Shown: positions 39,837 through 46,970, numbered from the stretch's first letter. The stretch: 64,000 nt of DNA from an uncultured Bacilli bacterium (GCA_934148015.1 CAKPCU010000004.1:11551-75550); one strand, 5' to 3'. The notes: generated by a model not told the origin, from the sequence alone. Numbers and translations: made by a program.

Positions 39837-40334
39837 ATGAAAAAAAATAAAAAAGGTTTTACTTTAATTGAATTACTAGCTGTTATTGTTATACTTGGTA
39901 TTATTATTACTATCGTTGTAAGTAACGTTGTTAAGTATATTAATAAAGCAAGAAAGGGTTCTTATGTTGATGCATACAAGGTTTTAGTAAAAGATATGCA
40001 AACACAATTAATGGCTAATGAGATGGACAATGGAACAGCTAGTTTAGCGATATGTAATGATAATAGTACGGTTTCTGAAATTAAAAAACGTGTAAATAAA
40101 AATGATTATAAGGGTTCTTATAAAGAAGAAACTTTAAAAATGCAAGTAGAAGCATGGAAAACTGGTGAAAAATTAAATGGGTACACTGTTACTATTAATC
40201 CGGGAAGTAATTTTAGTTCTGTAACTAGTATTACATGTCCTGTTGTTAGTTCTTCGGGTGTTAAAAGTGCTTGTGCTGGAGCTGAAATTAGAATACACTT
40301 AGCATTAGATGGTACTATAACAAGTGGAAGATAA
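39837..40334 (+). CDS. Type IV pilin A (A/D type)
   Basis: A 165-residue prepilin with leader MKKNKKG then FTLIELLAVIVILGIIITIVVSNVVKYI, with Glu5 and a membrane helix. It is nearly the same as pilin D except in two windows: the segment after TASLA (ICNDNSTVSEIKKRVNKND against TCNDNEATKKCVVED) and the loop before the C terminus (VVSSSGVKSACAGAEIR against VEDACSGAEIK). Such local variation in a Cys-bounded surface loop is typical of antigenically variable pilins. RBS AGAAGG. I find no clear promoter between the pilin E terminator and this gene, so it may be silent in the present orientation. Confidence 0.9.
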   Translation: MKKNKKGFTLIELLAVIVILGIIITIVVSNVVKYINKARKGSYVDAYKVLVKDMQTQLMANEMDNGTASLAICNDNSTVSEIKKRVNKNDYKGSYKEETLKMQVEAWKTGEKLNGYTVTINPGSNFSSVTSITCPVVSSSGVKSACAGAEIRIHLALDGTITSGR

Positions 40335-40338
40335 TTAA

Positions 40339-40381
40339 AAAAATACTATAATGAAGATCAATATTTCATTATAGTATTTTT
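40339..40381. terminator. Bidirectional terminator between pilins A and B
   Basis: A 17-base perfect stem (40339-40355 with 40365-40381) around a nine-base loop. The same hairpin, base for base in stem and loop, stands between pilins C and D. Confidence 0.9.
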
Positions 40382-40392
40382 ATTTGTGTTTC

Positions 40393-40860
40393 TTATTCAG
40401 AATCTTTTAATTCTCCTTCTGGACTCATATACAAAATTACTGTGCCTTTAGCTATAGGACTACCATTACCACATTTCGCATGATTAGGACAATATTTTCC
40501 ACTAATGTCTAAATCTTTAAAACTATTTGTACCTTTTATTGTAATTACATGATTACTTTTACCAGTTTGAACAGCAGCAATTATTATATCCATGTTTGAT
40601 GAATCATAATCATAGATTCCTTTGCATGCAGTAGCTGTAGTACATGTTGTTACAGTTCCATCGCCTCCTTCAACTGCTTCTGACATAAGGGAATTTTGAA
40701 CATTTTTAACAAATACACCAACTGCATCTTTATAAGAACCCTGCCTAGCTTGTTTAACATACTTAACAACATTACTTACAACAATAGTAATAATAATACC
40801 AAGTATAACAATAACAGCTAGTAATTCAATTAAAGTAAAACCTTTTTTATTTTTTTTCAT
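40393..40860 (-). CDS. Type IV pilin B (B/C type)
   Basis: A 155-residue prepilin on the minus strand, with the same leader and helix as A, C and D. The globular part follows the B/C plan: SYKDAVGVFVKNVQNSLMS, a Cys pair around TTCTTATACKGIYDYDSSNMDI, then KYCPNHAKCGNG and VILYMSPEGELKDSE. It converges on pilin A and its 5' end faces the recombinase. A weak AT-rich -10-like sequence lies near 40925 on this strand, so some expression cannot be excluded, but the strong promoter at 41940 points away from it. Confidence 0.9.
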   Translation of the reverse strand: MKKNKKGFTLIELLAVIVILGIIITIVVSNVVKYVKQARQGSYKDAVGVFVKNVQNSLMSEAVEGGDGTVTTCTTATACKGIYDYDSSNMDIIIAAVQTGKSNHVITIKGTNSFKDLDISGKYCPNHAKCGNGSPIAKGTVILYMSPEGELKDSE

Positions 40861-40898
40861 ATTTTTTTCCTTCTTTCTTTTATTTTTTAAACACTTTT

Positions 40899-40911
40899 TA
40901 TCCTTAAGATA
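40899..40911 (-). repeat. Candidate recombination site 2 (upstream of pilin B)
   Basis: Minus-strand copy of TATCTTAAGGATA, preceded by TTAAGTAAC on that strand, 51 bases before the pilin B ATG. It is inverted relative to sites 1 and 3. Confidence 0.65.
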
Positions 40912-40959
40912 GTTACTTAAATTTTATATAATAGCTTCCTAGAAAGGAGCAAATACTAT

Positions 40960-41898
40960 ATGTTAATAATTAAAAGAATAAAATATAAAGATTATTTATA
41001 TGAATGGTTAATTAATAAAAAAAGTTTTATTAAAGAATCAACTTATGCAAATTATTCTAATATTGTATTTAGTTATATAACACCTAAACTTGGTAATTAT
41101 TATATAAGTGAATTAAATAATAAAATAATACAAGATTATATATTATATCTACATAATACTAAAGGATTAGCGATTAAAACAATAAAGGATATAATTATGA
41201 TAGTAAAAGAAAGTATAAAGTGTGCTATTAATAATAATATAATTAAAAATTTTGATTTAAAATTTAACTATCCTAAAAGTAATAATATTAATCATATGTA
41301 TGTATTAACAAAAAGAGAACAAAATATATTAATGGAATATGTATTAAATAACATTAATAATAAAAGTATAGGTATTTTAATATCATTACTTTTAGGTATT
41401 AGAATTGGAGAATTATGTGCATTAAAGTGGGAAGATATAGACTTTAAAAAGAAAATATTACATGTTAATAAAACTTTACAAAGAATATATATAAAAGACA
41501 TAGATAAAAATTTATCTAAGGTTATTGTATCTCTTCCTAAAACTAACAGCTCTAATAGGGATATTCCAATAAATAAAGAATTATTAGATATACTTAAAAC
41601 ATTAAAAACTAATAAAGAAGATTATATATTAACTGGAAATAATAAAAATACGGAACCTAGAGTATATAGAAGTTATTTTAATACAGTTTTAAAAAAGAAT
41701 AGTATAAAACGTATTAAGTTTCATTCACTTAGACATACGTTTGCAACTAATTGTATATCTCTTGGAATAGATTATAAAACTGTAAGTGAACTATTAGGAC
41801 ATTCTAACATAAATATCACTTTAAATTTATATGTACATCCAAGATTATCTCAAAAGAAAAAATGTATAGAAAAAATATATAAAAATGTTATTAAATAA
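40960..41898 (+). CDS. Tyrosine recombinase/integrase of the pilin array
   Basis: A complete 312-residue phage-integrase-type recombinase. The N-terminal SAM-like core-binding domain (about 10-90) and the catalytic domain are intact, with Arg148 (GIRIGELCALKW), the Lys near 194, His255-x-x-Arg258 (HSLRHTFA), His281 (LGHSNI) and the nucleophile Tyr291. RBS AAAGGAG. A TATAAT at 40927-40932 with a poor -35 box inside site 2 may drive it. No excisionase, transposition or phage genes are near, so a dedicated DNA-inversion role at the four flanking sites is the simplest reading. Confidence 0.93.
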   Translation: MLIIKRIKYKDYLYEWLINKKSFIKESTYANYSNIVFSYITPKLGNYYISELNNKIIQDYILYLHNTKGLAIKTIKDIIMIVKESIKCAINNNIIKNFDLKFNYPKSNNINHMYVLTKREQNILMEYVLNNINNKSIGILISLLLGIRIGELCALKWEDIDFKKKILHVNKTLQRIYIKDIDKNLSKVIVSLPKTNSSNRDIPINKELLDILKTLKTNKEDYILTGNNKNTEPRVYRSYFNTVLKKNSIKRIKFHSLRHTFATNCISLGIDYKTVSELLGHSNINITLNLYVHPRLSQKKKCIEKIYKNVIK

Positions 41899-41912
41899 CG
41901 TAAAATTTACGT
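41898..41912. repeat. Palindrome ACGTAAA-A-TTTACGT before the array promoter
   Basis: Perfect seven-base arms around one base, starting in the recombinase stop codon and 27 bases before the -35 box of the promoter at 41940. There is no T run, so an operator is more likely than a terminator. Confidence 0.5.
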
Positions 41913-41939
41913 AAAATATATAATAAAAATTCAAACTAA

Positions 41940-41968
41940 TTGACAATGAAATTTATTGATGATATTAT
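41940..41968 (+). promoter_or_regulatory. Strong sigma-A promoter inside the invertible central segment
   Basis: TTGACA at 41940-41945, exactly 17 bases, then TATTAT at 41963-41968. It reads toward site 3 and pilin C. It is followed at 41982-41988 by AAGGAGG and a TTG-started frame of 11 codons (41996-42031, MKYKFCLIKTK), perhaps a leader peptide or the remnant of a gene start. It is the best promoter in the module; I found no equivalent before pilins A or D, and only a weak one before B. Confidence 0.82.
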
Positions 41969-42066
41969 TAAATCAGAATATAAAGGAGGCGAGATTTGAA
42001 GTATAAGTTTTGTTTAATTAAGACAAAATAAATTAAATGGTTAACACACATATATCTTTAAGTAAC

Positions 42067-42079
42067 TATCTTAAGGATA
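42067..42079 (+). repeat. Candidate recombination site 3 (upstream of pilin C)
   Basis: TATCTTAAGGATA in plus orientation, preceded by TTAAGTAAC as at site 2, 51 bases before the pilin C ATG. It lies about 100 bases downstream of the promoter at 41940. Confidence 0.65.
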
Positions 42080-42117
42080 AAAAGTGTTTAAAAAATAAAA
42101 GAAAGAAGGAAAAAATT

Positions 42118-42585
42118 ATGAAAAAAAATAAAAAAGGTTTTACTTTAATTGAATTACTAGCTGTTATTGTTATACTTGGTATTATTATTACCATTGTTGT
42201 AAGTAATGTTGTTAAGTATATAAGTCAATCAAAACAAGGTGCCTTTAAAGATGCAGTTGGTGTATTTATAAAGAATACACAAACCCAAGTACTGGCTTCT
42301 GATATAAGTGGTATAGGTAGTATGACAACATGTACTAAAAATTCTGAGTGTAAAAGTAAATATCAGTATGATACAGCGAATATGGATATAACAGTAAGTC
42401 AAAATACTGGTAAAAACTATAAAATAGTTATAACAGGAATAGGTGGTTTTAATAATGTTGATATGGCTGAAACAGATAAATATGGTAATAAAAAATATTG
42501 TCCAAAAGAAGCTGCCGAGTGTACTAAGAATGGTGTAATCACTTTATATATGAATAGCGACGCTGAAATAAAAGAAGCTGAATAA
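42118..42585 (+). CDS. Type IV pilin C (B/C type), the copy facing the promoter
   Basis: A 155-residue prepilin. I start it at ATG 42118, with AGAAGG before it and the shared leader MKKNKKG after it; an ATG at 42037 is in frame but lies upstream of the recombination site and would destroy the prepilin leader. The globular part parallels pilin B (AFKDAVGVFIKNTQTQ, TTCTKNSECKSKYQYDTANMDI, KKYCPKEAAEC, ITLYMNSDAEIKEAE) but differs at most surface positions. In the sequenced orientation it is the only array pilin directly behind the strong promoter. Confidence 0.92.
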   Translation: MKKNKKGFTLIELLAVIVILGIIITIVVSNVVKYISQSKQGAFKDAVGVFIKNTQTQVLASDISGIGSMTTCTKNSECKSKYQYDTANMDITVSQNTGKNYKIVITGIGGFNNVDMAETDKYGNKKYCPKEAAECTKNGVITLYMNSDAEIKEAE

Positions 42586-42586
42586 T

Positions 42587-42631
42587 AAAAATACTATAAT
42601 GAAGATCAATATTTCATTATAGTATTTTTTT
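42587..42631. terminator. Bidirectional terminator between pilins C and D
   Basis: The same 17-base stem and nine-base loop as at 40339-40381 (here 42587-42603 with 42613-42629), with T or A runs on both sides. Confidence 0.9.
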
Positions 42632-42634
42632 TAA

Positions 42635-43105
42635 TTATCTTCCACTTGTTATAGTACCATCTAATGCTAAGTGTATTTTAATTTCAGCCCCAGAACAAGC
42701 ATCTTCAACAGGACATGTAATACTAGTTACAGAACTAAAATTACTTCCTGGATTAATAGTAACAGTGTACCCATTTAATTTTTCACCGGTTTTCCATTCT
42801 TCTACTTGCATTTTTAAAGTTTCTTCTTTATAAGAACCCTTATAATCATCTTCAACTACACATTTTTTAGTTGCCTCATTATCATTACATGTCACTAAAC
42901 TAGCTGTTCCATTGTCCATCTCATTAGCCATTAATTGTGTTTGCATATCTTTTACTAAAACCTTGTATGCATCAACATAAGAACCCTTTCTTGCTTTATT
43001 AATATACTTAACAACGTTACTTACAACGATAGTAATAATAATACCAAGTATAACAATAACAGCTAGTAATTCAATTAAAGTAAAACCTTTTTTATTTTTT
43101 TTCAT
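42635..43105 (-). CDS. Type IV pilin D (A/D type)
   Basis: A 156-residue prepilin on the minus strand, sister of pilin A. The first 70 codons and the 51-base upstream region are identical to A at DNA level. The middle window and the C-terminal loop differ, with extra Cys residues here (KKCVVED and EDACSG). It converges on pilin C. Upstream is nfo, which diverges from it; I find no good promoter reading toward D. Confidence 0.9.
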   Translation of the reverse strand: MKKNKKGFTLIELLAVIVILGIIITIVVSNVVKYINKARKGSYVDAYKVLVKDMQTQLMANEMDNGTASLVTCNDNEATKKCVVEDDYKGSYKEETLKMQVEEWKTGEKLNGYTVTINPGSNFSSVTSITCPVEDACSGAEIKIHLALDGTITSGR

Positions 43106-43143
43106 AATTTTTTCCTTCTTTCTTTTATTTTTTAAACACTTTT

Positions 43144-43156
43144 TATCCTTAAGATA
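43144..43156 (-). repeat. Candidate recombination site 4 (upstream of pilin D)
   Basis: Minus-strand copy of TATCTTAAGGATA preceded by TTAAGCAAC, as at site 1. The identity with the left arm of the module ends about 15 bases further out. Confidence 0.65.
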
Positions 43157-43259
43157 GTTGCTTAAAAAATAAGAATGAATGTTATTTTTAGAGTTGTTTT
43201 ACTTTCTTTTTCTTATTTATTACTGTATAATTAGATAGTAGGAAATGGAGGCGAGATAT

Positions 43260-44180
43260 ATGTTATTAATTGGTTCTCATGTATCTTTTAAAAAAGATGA
43301 TCAATTGCTAGGTAGTTTAAAGGAAGCTTTAAGTTATGGATCTAATTGCTTTATGTTTTATACTGGGGCTCCTCAAAATACTAGTAGGTGTAATATAGAT
43401 GATTCATTAACTAAGAAAGCTATTAAGTTAATGGAAGAAAATAATATTGATATTAATAATTTAGTAGTTCATGCTCCTTATATTATTAACCTTGCTAATA
43501 ATGAAAAAGAGCAAAATTATTTATTTGCTATCAATTTCTTAAAAGAGGAAATTAAAAGGGTAGAACATCTTGGTGTTAAAAGGCTTGTTTTACATCCAGG
43601 GAGCTTTGTTAAACTTGATTTGGTAACTGGTATTAATAATGTTATTAATGCTTTAAATGAGGTAATAGATGCTAATACAAACGTAAATATATGTTTAGAG
43701 ACTATGGCAGGTAAGGGTAGCGAGATATGTTTTAAATTAGAGCATATTAAGAAAATAATTGATGGGGTTAAATATAATGATAAATTAATGGTATGTTTAG
43801 ATACTTGTCATTTAAATGATGCAGGTTATGATATGAGTAATTTTGATTCGTTTTTAGATGATTTTGATAAGTTAATTGGGATTAATAAAATAGGTTGTGT
43901 TCATGTTAATGATTCTAAAAATATTATTTATTCTAAAAAAGATAGGCATGAAAATATAGGTTTTGGTACTATTGGTTTTGATTCATTAATTAATATTATA
44001 TATAATAAAAAATTAGAAGATGTTCCTAAAATATTAGAAACACCTTATATAAGTTTGGAAGATAATACAAAGGTAAGAAGTTTGGCACCTTATAAATTTG
44101 AAATTGAAATGATTAAGAATAGAGAGTTTAATCCTAATTTATATAGTGATGTAAGAAGTTATTATAAAAAAAATAGTTAG
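43260..44180 (+). CDS. nfo: Endonuclease IV (AP endonuclease Nfo)
   Basis: A TIM-barrel AP endonuclease of 306 residues: LLIGSHVSFKKDDQLLGSLKEALSYGSNCFMFYTGAPQN, VVHAPYIINLAN, LETMAGKGSE, VCLDTCHLNDAGYDM and HVNDSKN...DRHENIGFGTIG contain the His/Glu/Asp residues that bind three zinc ions. It cuts at abasic sites in base excision repair. I start at ATG 43260; the ATG at 43245 lies in the GGAGG RBS. It borders the right arm of the pilin array and is probably not part of it. Confidence 0.95.
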   Translation: MLLIGSHVSFKKDDQLLGSLKEALSYGSNCFMFYTGAPQNTSRCNIDDSLTKKAIKLMEENNIDINNLVVHAPYIINLANNEKEQNYLFAINFLKEEIKRVEHLGVKRLVLHPGSFVKLDLVTGINNVINALNEVIDANTNVNICLETMAGKGSEICFKLEHIKKIIDGVKYNDKLMVCLDTCHLNDAGYDMSNFDSFLDDFDKLIGINKIGCVHVNDSKNIIYSKKDRHENIGFGTIGFDSLINIIYNKKLEDVPKILETPYISLEDNTKVRSLAPYKFEIEMIKNREFNPNLYSDVRSYYKKNS

Positions 44181-44209
44181 TTTACTTTGAATGTTTAATT
44201 TAGTATAAT
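44181..44209 (+). promoter_or_regulatory. Promoter of ffh
   Basis: TTTACT at 44181-44186, 17 bases, TATAAT at 44204-44209, 18 bases before the start codon. Confidence 0.6.
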
Positions 44210-44226
44210 TGTAAAAGGTGATATAT

Positions 44227-45534
44227 ATGTTTGAAAGTTTAACGGAAAAATTAGAAAATGCTGTTAGTAAGTTAAAAGGATATGGAACAATTACAGAGGA
44301 TAATATCAGTGATGTTATAAGGGAAGTTAGGCTTGCTTTATTAGAAGCTGATGTTAATTACAAAGTTGTTAAAGAGTTTACTAATAAAGTAAAAGAAAAG
44401 GCTTTGGGCGAAGAGGTTAAAAAGTCTTTAAAACCTGGTGATGTGTTTTTAAAAATATTAAAAGATGAATTATTAGAATTACTAGGGAATAAAGAATCAT
44501 CTATTGATTTATCTAGTAATCCTAGTATTATAATGTTAGTTGGTCTTCAAGGATCAGGTAAAACTACAACTATAGGAAAATTAGGTAATTTACTTAGAAA
44601 GAAAAATGCCAAAAAACCTATATTTATAGCAGCAGATGTATATAGACCAGCTGCAATTGATCAGTTAAAACAATTAGGACGTGAACTTAATATTGAGGTT
44701 TATGATGAGGGTCAAAATAACGCAGTTGATGTTGTTTGTAATGGTGTTAATTATGCTAAAGAAAAAGGGTATGATTTAATTTTAGTAGATACTGCGGGAC
44801 GTTTGCACGTTGATGATACTTTAATGAATGAATTAAAGGAAATAGAGGAAAAAGTAAAACCAAATGAGGTAATATTAGTAATTGATGCTATGATAGGTCA
44901 AGATGCAATAAACGTAATTAATGGTTTTAATGATTCTCTTAAACTAACTGGTACAATTTTAACTAAAATGGATGGTGATACTAAGGGTGGTGTTGCTTTA
45001 TCTGTTAAGCATTTAACTGGTGTACCAATTAAATTTATTGGTGTATCTGAAAAATTAGATGGTCTTGATTATTTTGATCCAGAACGTATGGTATCTAGAA
45101 TACTTGGTAATGGAGATATTATGTCTATAATAGAGAAGGCTGAAGCTGTTATTGATGAAAAAGAAGCTATGACTACAGCGAAGAAGATTCAGTCTGGTAA
45201 AATGGATTTAGAAGACTTCTTGTCTCAATTAAAGCAAATAAGAAAGCTTGGACCATTAGAAAACTTAATTAAACTTCTTCCAGGAGCTAGAAAGCTTGGA
45301 CTTAATAATATTAGTATAGATCCAAAAGAGTTTGCTAAGTTAGAAGCTATAATATCTTCTATGACATTAAAAGAAAGAAAAAATCCTGATATTATAAAAG
45401 CATCTAGAAAACAGAGAATTGCAAATGGAAGTGGTACATCTGTTCAAGAAGTTAATAAATTACTAAACCAATTTGAACAAATGAAAAAGATGATGAAGAT
45501 GATGAAAAATGGTAGTTTTAAGATGCCGTTTTAA
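44227..45534 (+). CDS. ffh: Signal recognition particle protein Ffh
   Basis: The NG GTPase domain (GLQGSGKTTT, VDTAGR, TKMDGDTKGG) and the Met-rich M domain ending in QFEQMKKMMKMMKNGSFKMPF are complete, about 435 residues. Ffh with 4.5S/6S-type RNA targets nascent membrane proteins to FtsY. I start at ATG 44227 (MFESLTEKLENAV), with AAAGGTGA before it. Unlike in B. subtilis, ylxM lies with ftsY instead of directly before ffh. Confidence 0.97.
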   Translation: MFESLTEKLENAVSKLKGYGTITEDNISDVIREVRLALLEADVNYKVVKEFTNKVKEKALGEEVKKSLKPGDVFLKILKDELLELLGNKESSIDLSSNPSIIMLVGLQGSGKTTTIGKLGNLLRKKNAKKPIFIAADVYRPAAIDQLKQLGRELNIEVYDEGQNNAVDVVCNGVNYAKEKGYDLILVDTAGRLHVDDTLMNELKEIEEKVKPNEVILVIDAMIGQDAINVINGFNDSLKLTGTILTKMDGDTKGGVALSVKHLTGVPIKFIGVSEKLDGLDYFDPERMVSRILGNGDIMSIIEKAEAVIDEKEAMTTAKKIQSGKMDLEDFLSQLKQIRKLGPLENLIKLLPGARKLGLNNISIDPKEFAKLEAIISSMTLKERKNPDIIKASRKQRIANGSGTSVQEVNKLLNQFEQMKKMMKMMKNGSFKMPF

Positions 45535-45584
45535 TAAATAAATCAATTTACCTAGCAATAACCTATTCAAACATTTAAAAAACT

Positions 45585-45593
45585 CATACTATA
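45585..45593 (+). promoter_or_regulatory. Sigma-K/sigma-G-like -10 box before the CotD-like gene
   Basis: CATACTATA fits the sigma-K -10 consensus CATANNNTA and begins with the sigma-G type CATACTA. It lies 22 bases before the start codon of the coat-like gene. I see no convincing -35 element at the right distance, so this is suggestive only. Confidence 0.35.
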
Positions 45594-45615
45594 AAGTAGG
45601 TAAGGGGGATTTTAA

Positions 45616-45876
45616 ATGTTTTTTAACAAAAAATGTTGCTGTAATCAGCAAAATAATTGGCAAGAAAATTCTTGCGGATGTGATTCAATAATAGAACAAC
45701 CTATAGAAAAATGTATTGAAAGAAATATATGTCATAAAGTAGAACATGTATGCCCAATACATACTAGAATAATTAATAATCATATATATGAACATACATA
45801 TAGACCAGAATATACTTGTTCAGAAGAAAATACTGTAACAAATATTGATCCTGGTTGTTCTGGATTTAATTTTTAA
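45616..45876 (+). CDS. CotD-like Cys/His-rich small protein (probable spore coat)
   Basis: An 86-residue protein with ten Cys, several His and many aromatic residues: KKCCCNQQNNW, then ICHKVEHVCPIHTRIINNHIYEHTYRPEYTCSEENTV. The middle part resembles the CotD family, in which conserved VPHIHP, VNHQH and HYFPHT blocks alternate with Cys. CotD is an inner spore coat protein made under sigma-K. A strong RBS (AAGGGGGA) and a sigma-K-like -10 precede it. It stands alone between ffh and an unknown gene. The homology is a pattern match by eye. Confidence 0.6.
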   Translation: MFFNKKCCCNQQNNWQENSCGCDSIIEQPIEKCIERNICHKVEHVCPIHTRIINNHIYEHTYRPEYTCSEENTVTNIDPGCSGFNF

Positions 45877-45894
45877 GAAGTATTAACTTCTTAT

Positions 45895-45930
45895 GGAAGC
45901 TATTATCTGTTGATGATGGTTTCTTTTTTT
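45895..45930 (+). terminator. Probable terminator after the CotD-like gene
   Basis: GGAAGCTAT (45895-45903) pairs with ATGGTTTC (45916-45923) using wobbles, followed by seven T. A small AAGAAGT/ACTTCTT hairpin lies just before it. Confidence 0.55.
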
Positions 45931-45997
45931 CTAAAAATATATTAATTTTGATATTTTTATGATATAATTATTTTGTTACAAAAAGGAGATAAATGAA

Positions 45998-46705
45998 ATG
46001 AACTTATTAGATAAAGCTTATGACATATTAAAAGAAAAGATAGTTGAATCTAGTTGTTATAATGATTATATATATCGTATTATGAATGATGAGGTAATTG
46101 GTAAAAAGTTTGACGAAGTAACATCATATGAAAAAGATGGAAAAGTCTCGTCATTTGCATCTAGTGCTGTAAAAAACGTGGATTTTATAAATGAATTTTC
46201 TAAGATATATGGTTTAGATAAAGAATTTTGTAGTATAATATTAAAGGCATTTGATAGTAATACTATTACTGAAAAAATTATTAATACTAAATTTATCGAA
46301 ACTTTATATGGTAATCCAAATAAGGAAGATTTAACAAACATTGATGCTTTGTTTACTATTTATGAGAGTGTTTTTGGACTTAATTGTTTAACTTTGTTCA
46401 TTTTAGATGATAAAGCTCTTGATGATAGATTTAGAAGTGTATTTAATACGTTTGATAAATCTTTAGAATATAATTTTTTAAATATTATAAACAAGGTATA
46501 TGAGGAAACAAAGGACTTAAAAAATTATGATGATATAAAAGATGTATTTGCAAATTATGCTGATGACATTATGCCATTTGCATTACCTGGATTAATTAAA
46601 CAGATAGATGAGCAGGCTAATAAAAATTGCAATTTTAGTAATACTGATAATTTAAGAGATAGAGTTGTACAGTTGATTGGCCTAAATGTAAAGAAAAAAA
46701 TGTAA
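45998..46705 (+). CDS. Hypothetical helical protein
   Basis: A 235-residue protein with no motif that I recognise. It appears soluble and mostly helical, with acidic and Asn-rich stretches, no signal peptide and one hydrophobic run (LNCLTLFILDD) too short for a membrane segment. RBS AAAGGAG before ATG 45998. It is probably a single-gene unit: rpoZ has its own promoter after it. No functional inference is justified. Confidence 0.7.
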   Translation: MNLLDKAYDILKEKIVESSCYNDYIYRIMNDEVIGKKFDEVTSYEKDGKVSSFASSAVKNVDFINEFSKIYGLDKEFCSIILKAFDSNTITEKIINTKFIETLYGNPNKEDLTNIDALFTIYESVFGLNCLTLFILDDKALDDRFRSVFNTFDKSLEYNFLNIINKVYEETKDLKNYDDIKDVFANYADDIMPFALPGLIKQIDEQANKNCNFSNTDNLRDRVVQLIGLNVKKKM

Positions 46706-46721
46706 AGTTTTGTATAATGTA

Positions 46722-46751
46722 TTGATATATGTTTTTAATTAGTTATATAAT
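46722..46751 (+). promoter_or_regulatory. Promoter of rpoZ
   Basis: TTGATA at 46722-46727, 18 bases, TATAAT at 46746-46751, 21 bases before ATG 46773. Confidence 0.55.
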
Positions 46752-46772
46752 AAAAGTGGGAGTGTGATACGT

Positions 46773-46970
46773 ATGATTTATCCATCTATTGATAAGATTT
46801 TAACAAAGGTTGGTTCTAAGTATATGTTGGTTCATATTGCATCTAGAAGAGCAAAGGAAATGAATGAAACGAATTATTACCAAATGAAAGAATCAGAGTA
46901 CAAATGTGAAAAGAACATTGGAAGAGCATTAGAAGAAATAATGAAAGACTTAATACAAATTGAACAGTAA
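46773..46970 (+). CDS. rpoZ: RNA polymerase omega subunit
   Basis: A 65-residue protein with the omega pattern: MIYPSIDKILTKVGSKYMLVHIASRRAKEM, then a helix containing RALEEIMKD. Omega binds the beta-prime subunit and helps RNA polymerase assembly. In many Bacillota it follows gmk; here gmk is absent and recX comes next. I start at ATG 46773, with GGGAG at suitable distance; the GTG at 46764 lies within that RBS. Confidence 0.9.
   Translation: MIYPSIDKILTKVGSKYMLVHIASRRAKEMNETNYYQMKESEYKCEKNIGRALEEIMKDLIQIEQ

Larger units (their letters stand above)
39771..43171. mobile_element. Inverted pilin cassette array with tyrosine recombinase (candidate pilin switch/shufflon)
   Basis: The module reads A> <B, recombinase>, C> <D. 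Pilins A and D are one kind and B and C another, so the whole is an inverted duplication of a convergent pilin pair around the recombinase. Left arm 39771-40047 and right arm 42895-43171 read as identical over 277 bases in opposite orientation. Each pilin has the same candidate crossover site 51 bases before its ATG, and each convergent pair shares the same hairpin terminator. One strong promoter lies in the central segment. Inversion at these sites would change which pilin faces that promoter. The function is inferred from structure; no rearranged form is visible in a single sequence. Confidence 0.8.

Noticed and set aside
40960..41898. Recombinase as an ordinary prophage or conjugative element integrase
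   Set aside because: No excisionase, phage, relaxase or transfer genes lie next to it; both flanks are pilin genes with shared inverted sites.
42037..42117. Upstream ATG start for pilin C
   Set aside because: It would add 27 residues ahead of the prepilin leader, spans the recombination site and has no RBS; the other three pilins start at the shared ATG.
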